Below, in pieces: positions 17,912 through 26,478 of a DNA stretch of 64,000 bases. Below the pieces are notes generated by a model that was not told the origin of the DNA, made no database searches, and saw only the letters and a program-made list of their open reading frames with translations. Both the position numbers and the translations under genes were made by a program. The stretch's first letter is position 1. Each line of letters begins with the position of its first letter. The stretch comes from Lachnospiraceae bacterium (GTDB lineage Bacteria > Bacillota > Clostridia > Lachnospirales > Lachnospiraceae). Location: positions 28,060 to 92,059 of the forward strand of contig JALEPU010000110.1 of assembly GCA_022766905.1 (NCBI GenBank), given 5' to 3'.

Positions 17912-19300
17912 CTAATATCCCTGAAACTGAAAAATGGCAGGGACCATGACAATCACCATGACAACGATTAGTAAAATCAGCATAGGAAACAATAACTTTG
18001 TCCCCGCTTCTTCTCCCAGTTTTTTAGCATGTTCCAACCTTTTTAGGAATGCTCGTTCCTCCTCATCCGATAATGCTTTTAAAAGACCTGCATTTCCTTT
18101 TTGTAGATTCTGTACAATGAGGGACATTAATTTTAAATAACAGCCCTCTCCCATTCTTTTTCCATATGCTTCGTAAGCTTGCTTTTCTGATATGCCTGCC
18201 TGCATCTGATTCATCATCACATAAAGCTCCTGGTATGCATACCGAAATTCACTTTTTCCTTTTTGCCTTCCCTCCTGATATTCTTCTGCAATTTTTTGAA
18301 ATGCACCTTTTAAATTCATTCCGGCTCCCAAATATAAAGTAAGCTGATTCACAAAAATGGGATAATCCTGTCGTATCTGATCTTGTCTTTTACTGATCTG
18401 TTCTTTTAATCGATTACTTTTCTGATAAGAGAAAAGAATAAAAAATGCCGGGATCAAGATCAGGATTCCTGCTATCTGCTTTCCGGATGAATTCTTTTCC
18501 AGCTTTACTCCTTCTAAAACAGCAGGGATTGTGAAGCTATCTTTCGTTCGGGTCTTTTCTTCCTCCTGACTGATGTATTTTTTTATCTTCTTTTGCAGCT
18601 TTTCCTTCCGGGACAAATTCTGTGCACAAATCGTAACATATAGTTCCTGTTTCTGAATCTCTTCCTGGCAGGAAAGAAGTAAGGTCACCATAACCGTCTC
18701 TTTCCTGTCGGCTTCCCAATCATCGTTGCATACAGTTCCATCCTCCCGAAGCAAATCCGGATTGGAAGAAATCCATTCTGCCGAAAGGCCGCCTGGAACC
18801 TCTGTCATAAAAGAAAGGGAAGTGGAGACTTCTGCCGCAGAAGGATTCTCATTGAGCATCTTCTTTCGTACCCAGGAAAACCCTTCTGCAAAGGCCTGAT
18901 TCAGTTCTTCCTTTGTATATTCCCTGGAAGAGACCGTAAATTCCACAGCATCCTGCTCTTTTGGATAAATTGTCTCCTGACTGGAATCTTCTCCATAATC
19001 ATTCCTATAAATCACAATAGGCTTTCCAGGCAGTAAGAGAAAAACACCCGCCCCTGTCAGTATCACAAAAAATATCAGAAAAAAAGAAATAGCCAATTGA
19101 ATCTGCTCTTTTCTATATTTTTCTACCATAAGCAGCAATTCCTGTTCCGATACGGGATACACAAGCCGTAATTTTATCATTAATTTCTGATCAGCTCGAT
19201 ACCCTTTCTTTTTCCATATCTTCTGATAGCAATTCTCCGTCAGCTTGTGAAAAAACTGCCATCTCTCTCTCCTTTTTCTTTTCTGTCTTCTAAACCTCAA
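17912..19300 (-). CDS. tadC: TadC-like pilus assembly membrane protein with a large extracytoplasmic insert
   Basis: This inner-membrane platform protein of the T2SS-F/GspF family works with the CpaF ATPase. At 462 residues it is much longer than typical TadC (about 300). A first membrane helix at about 68-92 is followed by roughly 200 predicted outside residues, a second helix at about 295-312, the cytoplasmic F domain with YPIFVNQLTLYLGAGMNLKGA, and C-terminal helices (LLFPMLILLIVVMVIVMV). The extra domain between the first two helices is unrecognised. The start overlaps tadB by 11 bases. Confidence 0.82.
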   Translation of the reverse strand: MRFRRQKRKRRERWQFFHKLTENCYQKIWKKKGYRADQKLMIKLRLVYPVSEQELLLMVEKYRKEQIQLAISFFLIFFVILTGAGVFLLLPGKPIVIYRNDYGEDSSQETIYPKEQDAVEFTVSSREYTKEELNQAFAEGFSWVRKKMLNENPSAAEVSTSLSFMTEVPGGLSAEWISSNPDLLREDGTVCNDDWEADRKETVMVTLLLSCQEEIQKQELYVTICAQNLSRKEKLQKKIKKYISQEEEKTRTKDSFTIPAVLEGVKLEKNSSGKQIAGILILIPAFFILFSYQKSNRLKEQISKRQDQIRQDYPIFVNQLTLYLGAGMNLKGAFQKIAEEYQEGRQKGKSEFRYAYQELYVMMNQMQAGISEKQAYEAYGKRMGEGCYLKLMSLIVQNLQKGNAGLLKALSDEEERAFLKRLEHAKKLGEEAGTKLLFPMLILLIVVMVIVMVPAIFQFQGY

Positions 19301-20033
19301 TCTCTATCACCCGATCCGTCCACCAGTCAGCAGCATAAATTGCTACAAGACATACTGTCATACAAAATGCTCCGTAAATGTTATGAAATAAAGAACTCAT
19401 ATAATCCGGATTCGTCAGTTGCAAGTAAATCAAGATAAAATAGGGCATGCAGAACATGATATTCTTCTCCAGCTTTTTCCCTGCAATCACTTGCTCAATC
19501 TCCATCTGAACCTGGATTCTCTGATTGATATGATCAGCGGCTTCCCTGCTGATACTAACCAGATTACCTCCCTGCTTCCTTGCTGTTGCCAAAACAGAGG
19601 CGAAGCTTCGAATCTCTTCCAGCCCGGAGCGCTCCGCAAGCTCACAAAAAAGCTGTTCCACAGGAACCCGAATGTTAAGATTCCCCTGCATCCAATAAAG
19701 TTCTTCCATCATCGCTCTCTTCTCTCCGGGAAAAAGCCTCCTGAGATCTTCCAGAGCAATGGATATGGTTTGTTCCAAAGCATATCCGGCATGAAGAGAA
19801 TCCGCAATGGAAAGAATCACTTCCCGAAAATCCAAACGCAATTCGGATAATTGCTGCTTCCCCTTCTTCTTTTGCCGCTTTTTTAACTGCCAGAACAAGA
19901 GAGGAGTCAAAAAGAGGCACCCGATCCAGGACCGAAAAAATAAAATACCGGTAAAAATCACCTGACAAAGTGCCAGCAAAACTTCGCCTGCCAGTTCCAT
20001 CTTTCCAAATTGATAGGAGTGATAATCCTTCAT
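19290..20033 (-). CDS. tadB: TadB-like pilus assembly platform protein
   Basis: The 247-residue GspF-family protein has N-terminal hydrophobic segments (about 14-50), a cytoplasmic F domain with LRLDFREVILSIADSLHAGYALEQ and FASVLATARKQGGNL, and C-terminal membrane helices. These are the TadB/TadC platform features. It overlaps the cpaF stop by four bases (ATGA) and tadC by 11, so the three are translationally coupled. Confidence 0.88.
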   Translation of the reverse strand: MKDYHSYQFGKMELAGEVLLALCQVIFTGILFFRSWIGCLFLTPLLFWQLKKRQKKKGKQQLSELRLDFREVILSIADSLHAGYALEQTISIALEDLRRLFPGEKRAMMEELYWMQGNLNIRVPVEQLFCELAERSGLEEIRSFASVLATARKQGGNLVSISREAADHINQRIQVQMEIEQVIAGKKLEKNIMFCMPYFILIYLQLTNPDYMSSLFHNIYGAFCMTVCLVAIYAADWWTDRVIEIEV

Positions 20034-21337
20034 CCATTCTGTCCCTCCAATTGTTCAAATTCTTCCAGATATCCGGAAAGCTGAAGCTTCGTACGATGAA
20101 AAAGAGGGTTTATTTTTTGCCAATGTCCTTGGATTCTGCCTTCCCTTTCACCTGTCTCTTCAAAAAGGAACAATGGTTCCAAAAGAACTTCTCCCTGTTC
20201 TTTGCCTATCACTTCTGAGACTTCCACCACTCTTCTGGATCTGTCTCTTAATCTGCCCAGATGAATGAAAATATCAATTGCTGAACTGATCTGACTCCGA
20301 ATTGCCTGAAGAGGCATCTCGCATCCCATAAGAACCATCGTCTCCAGACGACTGACTGCATCCTGACACGAATTGGCATGACAGGTTGACAAAGAGCCAT
20401 CATGACCGGTATTCATGGCCGCCTGTATCATAGGAAAAGCTTCTCCACCCCGAACTTCTCCCACAATAATCCTGCTGGGCCTCATGCGAAGAGAGGCACG
20501 TATCAAATCCTGAATCCGAATCTGATTTTCTCCTTCTACATTCGCGTCCCGGGTTTCTAATCGAACCAGGTTGGGCAGATTCCTAAGATTCAGCTCTGCC
20601 GAATCCTCAATCGTTACAACTCGTTCTTCTTCCGGGATAAATTCAGATAGCAGATTTAAAATGGTCGTCTTCCCGCTTCCTGTTCCACCGCTTACAATTA
20701 TGTTATAGCCTGCCAGGACCAACAACCGAAAATACTCTGCTAAAGTTTGATCCAGAGAACCCATCTCAATTAATTTATCCATCGTCCAGCCTCTATCCGC
20801 AAACTTTCGAATCGTCATCGTCGTTCCATCTAAAGCGACCGGTTCTAAAATAACATTCACTCTGGAGCCGTCTATCAGTCTTGCATCCACAATCGGAGAA
20901 GAACGATTCACAATCCTGTTTGCTTTGGAAACAATCTGTTGTACAACGTCTTCATAACGCTCCCTACTGGAGAATCTCTTCTCTGATTGAAACAACCGGC
21001 CATTCTTCTCAATAAAAATACAATCATATCGATTCACCATAATCTCTGTAATTTGATCATCTTCCAGAAATTCCTGCAGAATATCCAGCCGCCTTAAACG
21101 ATTAAAAACACGTTCTCTTATCACTGTCTTCTCCCGAACTCCTACATGAAATCTCCGATCCTCCCGCAAGATTACTTTATCAATGCAGTCATATACTTCC
21201 TGATCTGACATTTCTCTGGAAAAATCCAGTTCTTCTCTTACCTGAGTACTGATTCTATCTTCAATACTTCTTTGCCTTTCTGCCTGTCCCTGCTCATATG
21301 ACTGATCCGGTCTGTTCGACCTTACTCTTACACCCAC
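20030..21337 (-). CDS. cpaF: CpaF/TadA-family pilus assembly ATPase
   Basis: This hexameric secretion ATPase powers Flp pilus assembly. The 435-residue protein has Walker A SGGTGSGKTT near 215-223, an Asp box/Walker B region (RVVTIEDSAEL, RIIVGEVRGGEAFPMIQAM-like segment) and a His box (MNTGHDGSLSTCHANS). N-terminal NRYDCIFIEKNGRL is typical of the family. It overlaps the TadZ gene by 10 bases. Confidence 0.96.
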   Translation of the reverse strand: MGVRVRSNRPDQSYEQGQAERQRSIEDRISTQVREELDFSREMSDQEVYDCIDKVILREDRRFHVGVREKTVIRERVFNRLRRLDILQEFLEDDQITEIMVNRYDCIFIEKNGRLFQSEKRFSSRERYEDVVQQIVSKANRIVNRSSPIVDARLIDGSRVNVILEPVALDGTTMTIRKFADRGWTMDKLIEMGSLDQTLAEYFRLLVLAGYNIIVSGGTGSGKTTILNLLSEFIPEEERVVTIEDSAELNLRNLPNLVRLETRDANVEGENQIRIQDLIRASLRMRPSRIIVGEVRGGEAFPMIQAAMNTGHDGSLSTCHANSCQDAVSRLETMVLMGCEMPLQAIRSQISSAIDIFIHLGRLRDRSRRVVEVSEVIGKEQGEVLLEPLFLFEETGEREGRIQGHWQKINPLFHRTKLQLSGYLEEFEQLEGQNG

Positions 21338-22245
21338 CCATATTCCTCCTTATAGCTATGTTCCTGCAAATCAGTTAGGAAACTTTCATCCTTCCAGTCC
21401 CTGTCCGGTACATGAATAATTCGAAACCTGTCATCGATTGTTCCATATACCTCTAGAAGAAGATTCCAGAACTTCCGAAGCTTTCTCTCCTCTGTGTTTC
21501 CTTCCAGAACAGGAACATACACCTGGTCAAATAATTCCAGAAATGAAAAATCCGGCAGGCAGCCTGTACCGATATCAAAAATCACAGAAGGAAACTCCTT
21601 CTCTTTTCTCAGGCAGTCAAAAAACCATCTGTAATCTTCCATATCCACCAGCTTCATATCCTGAAAAAAAGGTGCGCTTCCAATCATCCTGATTCCCTGC
21701 CTTTGTTCTCCCATCTGGCAAAGAAGACGTCCGATTCCTTCCTTTCTATTCTGGATATAGTAAGCTACTTCTCCCATATTATGTTCAAATTCTCCTTCTA
21801 ATCCATATTCTTCCATACTTAAGTAAAAAAAAGAATACTTTCTGGCATAAGCCAAGGAAAAAGAGGTCTTTCCACACCTGCCAAGAGGAGAATATACTCC
21901 ATAGATGCGAATGCCTGCTGTGTCGCATCCTTTCTTTTCTGATTGAACTGCCAAGACATAACTCATCATAATCTGATAAAGCTGATCTGCAGGCTGAAAT
22001 TGATAGATGCCTTCTTCTATTCCCCGATCCGGTCTTAAAAAGACCTCCTGCCCCTGATACTGTACCTCTTCCGCAAATCCCTGTTCCCGGAAAAGAACAG
22101 CAGGCCGCTTCTTCTCCAGGGCATCCTTCAGATATGCTTCCTCCGTACAGACAAAGGCTTCTACTTCCCCCTGTCCATTAATATATTCCATAAGACGGCT
22201 TCCATATCCATCTTCCCGACAAGCAATTCCAATCATCTTCTTCAT
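21328..22245 (-). CDS. TadZ/CpaE-like pilus localisation protein
   Basis: The 305-residue protein resembles CpaE/TadZ, MinD-superfamily proteins with an N-terminal receiver-like region. The P-loop region reads YSPLGRCGKTSFS (near 118-130), a deviant Walker A that keeps the GKT but lacks the usual KGG start, followed later by VIFDIGTGC in place of the Walker B. Its place between the prepilin peptidase and cpaF fits. The start is the ATG at 22243-22245, behind GGGTGG; the longer frame overlaps the peptidase gene. Whether it hydrolyses ATP is uncertain. Confidence 0.78.
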   Translation of the reverse strand: MKKMIGIACREDGYGSRLMEYINGQGEVEAFVCTEEAYLKDALEKKRPAVLFREQGFAEEVQYQGQEVFLRPDRGIEEGIYQFQPADQLYQIMMSYVLAVQSEKKGCDTAGIRIYGVYSPLGRCGKTSFSLAYARKYSFFYLSMEEYGLEGEFEHNMGEVAYYIQNRKEGIGRLLCQMGEQRQGIRMIGSAPFFQDMKLVDMEDYRWFFDCLRKEKEFPSVIFDIGTGCLPDFSFLELFDQVYVPVLEGNTEERKLRKFWNLLLEVYGTIDDRFRIIHVPDRDWKDESFLTDLQEHSYKEEYGWV

Positions 22246-22280
22246 CCCTGCCACCCTTTCTTCCAAACATACTTCACCGG

Positions 22281-22799
22281 TTAAAAATGCCCAAGCCACA
22301 ATCTTCCAGCCAGATATCCGGCCAGGATTCCCCAGGAAACATGAATTCCTCCTTCCTCTCTATCACTGCTTAGCACCGGATCAAAAGGATAATCCATACA
22401 TCCGGTCTTTCTCAAATTGGATAAATAAGAGAGAAAAACCTCTATTCTCCTTCTTCCATTCCTTCGGTACAAAAGGAGAACGATGCATAAAATAGCAGTA
22501 CAGACAGCACTATCTATCAAAAAACACATCACCTTTCTTCCAAGAAAACAGGCTGCCATCATAACGAGCTTCACATCACCGCCTCCTATTACGCCAATCT
22601 TCCAAAAAAGAAACAACAACCCATGCATCAGTGCCATCCAGACCAATGCCTCCAGACAGCCCCTCATACCCAGAATCTTATAGGTGAACAAAAGACCGGC
22701 TGCACTGCCAAAAATCCAGATTCCATTGGGAATCCGATCTTCCTTCCAGTCAAAATAAGCACTAATTCCCAATAAGAATAACAACAGATTCAGTACCAT
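22281..22799 (-). CDS. Prepilin peptidase (A24 family, TadV/CpaA-like)
   Basis: A 172-residue membrane aspartic protease that removes the pilin leader. The two catalytic aspartates are present: Asp17 in AYFDWKEDRIPN and Asp75 in GGGDVKL. Several hydrophobic segments follow, and a polar loop of about 40 residues precedes the last one. It is the first gene of the Tad operon. The ATG at 22797-22799 follows AAAGGA; an adjoining TTG is less likely. Confidence 0.92.
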   Translation of the reverse strand: MVLNLLLFLLGISAYFDWKEDRIPNGIWIFGSAAGLLFTYKILGMRGCLEALVWMALMHGLLFLFWKIGVIGGGDVKLVMMAACFLGRKVMCFLIDSAVCTAILCIVLLLYRRNGRRRIEVFLSYLSNLRKTGCMDYPFDPVLSSDREEGGIHVSWGILAGYLAGRLWLGHF

Positions 22800-22840
22800 C
22801 AATAATTCCTTTCTATTACAATATTTGTAACTTTTTTAAT

Positions 22841-22869
22841 AATATACCATATATTTTCCGGCTTGTCTA
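22841..22869 (-). promoter_or_regulatory. Strong sigma-A promoter of the Tad pilus operon
   Basis: On the minus strand TAGACA and TATATT are separated by 17 nt with a TGG extended -10, about 45 bp upstream of the prepilin peptidase start. No equally good promoter was seen inside the operon, so it probably drives all ten genes down to the FHA gene. The remaining stretch to 23064 is AT-rich; I saw no gene in it. Confidence 0.7.
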
Positions 22870-23064
22870 CTATAATTTTCCATTTTTGTATTTTTTTAAT
22901 TGACATTTTTCGATGAATTTATTTCGTTCTACCCTCGTCATCCATTTCATATATTAGACAAAAGGAAAATCCTCTCCAGTACACTAAGTCACTGCTCCAT
23001 CCAATGTGAGTAATCCGGAACATTCTATTTTTTTTATTATTTTGACTGAACAGGAGGAACCAGC

Positions 23065-23334
23065 ATGGGCCACAAAATCATACTTGCTCTGATTTTTCTT
23101 AGTTTTCTTACTTTCTGTCTTTTCAAAGTCATAAAAAATAAGCCGGAATACCTTCTTTTACTTGGCATTCGCGGCTTATTCAGTCTGCTTTTTATTCAAT
23201 TCATCAATTACCTGTGTTCCCTCAATCAGATTTCCTCCGTTGTGGCAGCCAATCCGGTCAGTCTTGCCACGGGAGCCTTTCTTGGAATTCCAGGCATTGT
23301 TTTATTATATGCTTCTAAAATCTATTTGCTCTAG
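23065..23334 (+). CDS. bofA: Pro-sigmaK processing inhibitor BofA family protein
   Basis: The 89-residue protein has two to three hydrophobic segments and the family's C-terminal N-x-x-S/T...GxxLGIPGIVLLY pattern (NPVSLATGAFLGIPG). In Bacillus, BofA restrains the SpoIVFB protease that activates sigma-K. In many clostridia bofA sits beside recR; here it is about 13 kb away on the opposite strand. The ATG follows AGGAGG. Presence suggests a spore former, though bofA is kept in some non-sporulating relatives. Confidence 0.82.
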   Translation: MGHKIILALIFLSFLTFCLFKVIKNKPEYLLLLGIRGLFSLLFIQFINYLCSLNQISSVVAANPVSLATGAFLGIPGIVLLYASKIYLL

Positions 23335-23340
23335 TTTATA

Positions 23341-23378
23341 TGATGCCAGGGTCAAAAGCTTTTTACCCCAGCATCGTT
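23341..23378 (+). terminator. Possible terminator downstream of bofA
   Basis: An interrupted stem (GATGC-AGGGT with ACCC-GCATC) lies just after the bofA stop, followed by GTTTATATAATT. The T-run is weak. It also lies 80 bp downstream of the convergent sorD and may serve both. Nothing else is seen up to 23461. Confidence 0.45.
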
Positions 23379-23461
23379 TATATAATTCTACATCAATCCA
23401 TTCTGATTTTAGAACTTGTTTTCCACTCTCATTTCCCCTAAGTCAAAGAGCAAAAAAAGAA

Positions 23462-24277
23462 TTATCCTCTTGTCTTTCCTCCTGCAACATTCACTGTCAC
23501 ACCATGTACATAAGATGCACGATCGCTGGCTAAAAAGACACACATATCAGCAACTTCCATAAGTTTTCCGGAGCGTCCAAGAGGGATTGTTGATGTTTTG
23601 GAATATCCAGCTCTTAAAGAGTCCACATCAATTCCTCTTGTATAAGAAAGAGCTTCTTCATATGCCAGAGTACGAAGACCGGTTGCCTCCATAATGCCAG
23701 GTGCAACGCCTACTACACGTACCCCCTGTTTTCCCAGTTCCTTTGCCCAGGATCTTGTAAGAGAATTCACCGCATTTTTTGTGGCAGCATATACGCTCTG
23801 ACCCTCGGAGCCTTCCAGGCCGCTTTCTGATGACATGTTAATAATAACACCCTCACCCTTTTTCACAAGCACTCTTCCGACTGCCTGAGAACAGAAGAAA
23901 ACTCCTTTTAAATTTACATTGCATACTTTATCCCATACAGCCTCATCCAATTCATATTTTCCGTATGGTTCTTTGTTGTCCACTAACAGACGAGGGATAT
24001 TAATTCCGGCATTATTAATAAGAACATCCACTGTTCCAAAAGTATCCACTGCTTTTGTTACCATTGCTTCTACATCACTTCTCTTTGTTACATCGGTTTT
24101 CACATAAAGTAATGTTCCGCTTCCCTCTTCCATTTCCGGAGCCTGATCGGCCATATCAGAGATGACTACATTGGCTCCTACATTGAGAAATCCCTGAGCC
24201 ACTGCTTTTCCGATTCCGGAGGCTCCGCCTGTTACAATCACTGTCTTTCCTTCTAATCCTAACCATGTGCTGTCCAT
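23462..24277 (-). CDS. sorD: Sorbitol-6-phosphate 2-dehydrogenase, SorD-like SDR
   Basis: This enzyme oxidises D-glucitol 6-phosphate to fructose 6-phosphate, the last step of L-sorbose catabolism. The 271-residue SDR has the cofactor loop TGGASGIG (16-23), NNAG (88-91), Ser150 and YAATK (163-167). Segments such as RLLVDNKEPYGKYELDEA, SSESGLEGSEGQS and the C-terminal NVAGGKTRG closely follow the pattern I know from Klebsiella SorD. It is the last gene of the operon and is preceded by a terminator-like hairpin (24301-24331), so it may be expressed less than the others. The ATG follows AAGGAG. Confidence 0.85.
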   Translation of the reverse strand: MDSTWLGLEGKTVIVTGGASGIGKAVAQGFLNVGANVVISDMADQAPEMEEGSGTLLYVKTDVTKRSDVEAMVTKAVDTFGTVDVLINNAGINIPRLLVDNKEPYGKYELDEAVWDKVCNVNLKGVFFCSQAVGRVLVKKGEGVIINMSSESGLEGSEGQSVYAATKNAVNSLTRSWAKELGKQGVRVVGVAPGIMEATGLRTLAYEEALSYTRGIDVDSLRAGYSKTSTIPLGRSGKLMEVADMCVFLASDRASYVHGVTVNVAGGKTRG

Positions 24278-24300
24278 TTTATTCTCCTTTTTTCCATACA

Positions 24301-24331
24301 AAAAGGAAGCACTTTCCTGATGCTTCCTTTT
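24301..24331 (-). terminator. Terminator-like hairpin between the RpiR gene and sorD
   Basis: A perfect 10-bp stem (AAAAGGAAGC / GCTTCCTTTT) with an 11-nt loop and trailing T residues on the minus strand. Only about 25 bp remain before the sorD start, with no room for another promoter, so read-through must supply sorD. Confidence 0.75.
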
Positions 24332-24338
24332 ACATTCC

Positions 24339-25187
24339 TTATATCTTTTCTTCTGCAACAGATTGTTCATGAGCCGCCACTTTTTCGTAAGAATCTCTTT
24401 TGGTTGAGAACAGGAATAGAAACAAGCTGTCAATCAAAGCCATCGCCGCCATTCTCGTAAAACTGATCTGGCTGTGGAATACATTCTCCCGGGTTGCGGT
24501 TAAAAGAAGATAATCGCTTGCCTCTGCAAGGGGTGACGTATATTGATTGGTAATCGCAATGGTCACAGCTCCATTTTCCTTTGCAATGTTGACAATATCC
24601 AATAATTTCTTGGATGCACCGGAAGCAGAAATGGCAAACAGCACATCGCCTTTTTTTAAGGTGCGGGCAAATGCCTCCTGACTTTCCCATACGGTAAAAC
24701 TTACTGCCTGTAGTCCCAACTGGTTAAATTTATACGCCCCATCTAAAGCAATTGGTATTGTATTTCCCATAGCCGCAAACTCTATCACTCCGGCAGAAAG
24801 AATTATTTCTATGATTTCTTTAAACTCAGCCGAATTAATATTCTGAAAAGTTGCTTTAATCTCTTCCGTCTTATTCACCATGATATTCTGAAGGGACTGT
24901 TCCATGTGCTCCATATTAATCTCATTGGATGCTTCCTGCTCTCCCTGTTGTCTCATCTCTCCGGCTAATTTAATCTTAAACTGATAAAAACCGGTACAGC
25001 CTACTTTCTTACAAAATCGCATGACCGTTGCCTGGCTTGCTTCACAGTGAGAAGCAAGTTCGGCAATCGACATCTCGACCACATCCATGGGATGAGCAAT
25101 AATATAATCTGCTACTTTCTTTTCTGCATCATATAAACTTTCATATGTTGAAAATATTTGATTGTTGATCGATATTTCTCGGCTCAT
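24339..25187 (-). CDS. RpiR family transcriptional regulator
   Basis: The 282-residue protein has an N-terminal helix-turn-helix (MSIAELASHCEASQATVMRFCKKVG, read in two parts) and a C-terminal SIS sugar-phosphate-binding domain with ISASGASKKLLDI and AITNQYTSPLAEASD. It lies inside the sorbose operon, between sorE and sorD, where Klebsiella would use SorC upstream. It probably senses a sugar phosphate such as sorbose 1-phosphate and binds the operator-like repeats at 29109-29185 and 31050-31119; that is inference. The start is the ATG at 25185-25187 behind AAAGGAG. Confidence 0.88.
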   Translation of the reverse strand: MSREISINNQIFSTYESLYDAEKKVADYIIAHPMDVVEMSIAELASHCEASQATVMRFCKKVGCTGFYQFKIKLAGEMRQQGEQEASNEINMEHMEQSLQNIMVNKTEEIKATFQNINSAEFKEIIEIILSAGVIEFAAMGNTIPIALDGAYKFNQLGLQAVSFTVWESQEAFARTLKKGDVLFAISASGASKKLLDIVNIAKENGAVTIAITNQYTSPLAEASDYLLLTATRENVFHSQISFTRMAAMALIDSLFLFLFSTKRDSYEKVAAHEQSVAEEKI

Positions 25188-25200
25188 AATACTCCTTTCC

Positions 25201-26463
25201 CTAGATTTTCGGAGCATTTTTCAAGAAATACCTTTCTGCTTCACAGCTCCATAAATATCCATGTTTTTTCAAAATTGACTCGAGTTCTTCTACCATTTTA
25301 TTATTATTGATTTCACTTGCATTGTCAACTTCCATCAATGGAAATTTATGATTGGTGTACACAATTTTTTTACCGCCGCCAATTTGTGGCAGTTGTTTTG
25401 TAATATCTGCTGCATGATCAAGACCCAGAATATGAGTTACGATCTTGGCTCCATTGACAACTTTCTTTTCAATCAGTTCAATGGATCTTTTCATATCCTC
25501 TGTATTTCCGCCGCTGGTTCCCACAATATGTGTGGAATTATAATGAACATTATAGAAATTAATATTGGCGGAAAATTCTGTATCAGCCGGACCGGAGAAG
25601 AAATTCAGGCAGCCGTCAAAGGCTAACATTTTAACTCCATAAGATACCATTTCCCGGTCAGGAGCAAATACAAATACATCGTCATATCCATAATTTTGTT
25701 CTGTAAATCCACGCAGTAATCCATTGACATCATTTACGTCTCTGGTATTGACATAGATTAAGGTAACCCCTTCTTTTCTAGCTTCTTCCGCAGTATAAAG
25801 TCTTGATGCCATGTCCAGTTTTTCCTGTGTTCTTCCTGTTACAACCAAAAGAGACGGTTTTTTCGGACCATGAATTGCATAATCAATTGCTAAAAATCCC
25901 ATCGGACCGGTTGCTCCCAGGAGAGCCATGGTACCCCCTTCTTTGATTCCCATCACATGTTCATAACTGTACATTTTTTTCAAATGGTATTGCGCTTCAA
26001 ATGCTCCTACCACACAGGAAAGAGGTTCTACCAGAGATCCCTCGAAAAAAGAATCTCCGTTATATTTCAATAAAGACCCATTTTCCATGACCTGATTGGA
26101 GAAAATGATTTTTGTGGCATCTCCTCCCATGTACCGGAAAGAATAGCCCGGTGCATACCCTTTCAGATCACCGATATTCGGCTGAATCACAAACTTATCT
26201 CCCGGCTGATAGAATGGTTTCCATTTTTCTCCTACTTCCCGGATTATGCCACAAAATTCATGGCCTAAAATAATAGGATGTTCAGTGATATCTTCCGGGA
26301 CTTTTTTATGATTTTCTCCCTGAGAAATGGCTTTGTAGCTGGACATACACAGACTGTCTGTTACCACCTCTGCCAGAATTTCATCCTCTTTTATCAGGGG
26401 CAGTTCAAACTCGTCCAGTCTAAGGTCCATCACGCCATGTAATCTTACTGCCTTTGTTTTCAT
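25201..26463 (-). CDS. sorE: L-sorbose-1-phosphate reductase, SorE-like zinc-type dehydrogenase
   Basis: This enzyme is expected to reduce L-sorbose 1-phosphate to D-glucitol 6-phosphate. The 420-residue protein has an alcohol dehydrogenase-like fold: VVTDSLCMSSYKA near the N-terminus, IILGHEFCG, SLVEPLSCVVGAFEA, the cofactor region ALLGATGPMGFLAIDYAIHGP, and HIVGTSGGNTEDMKRSIEL. The pattern matches SorE more than general alcohol dehydrogenases, and the PTS and SorD neighbours support this. It lies 15 bp after the IID gene. Confidence 0.83.
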   Translation of the reverse strand: MKTKAVRLHGVMDLRLDEFELPLIKEDEILAEVVTDSLCMSSYKAISQGENHKKVPEDITEHPIILGHEFCGIIREVGEKWKPFYQPGDKFVIQPNIGDLKGYAPGYSFRYMGGDATKIIFSNQVMENGSLLKYNGDSFFEGSLVEPLSCVVGAFEAQYHLKKMYSYEHVMGIKEGGTMALLGATGPMGFLAIDYAIHGPKKPSLLVVTGRTQEKLDMASRLYTAEEARKEGVTLIYVNTRDVNDVNGLLRGFTEQNYGYDDVFVFAPDREMVSYGVKMLAFDGCLNFFSGPADTEFSANINFYNVHYNSTHIVGTSGGNTEDMKRSIELIEKKVVNGAKIVTHILGLDHAADITKQLPQIGGGKKIVYTNHKFPLMEVDNASEINNNKMVEELESILKKHGYLWSCEAERYFLKNAPKI

Positions 26464-26478
26464 GCTTTCCTCCTTTTG

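Noticed and set aside
13332..22869. Tad locus as a natural competence or type II secretion system
   Set aside because: The Flp-type pilin with Glu+5, a TadZ-like protein, TadE-like proteins and a CpaF-type ATPase identify it as a Tad pilus; ComG-type pseudopilins are absent.
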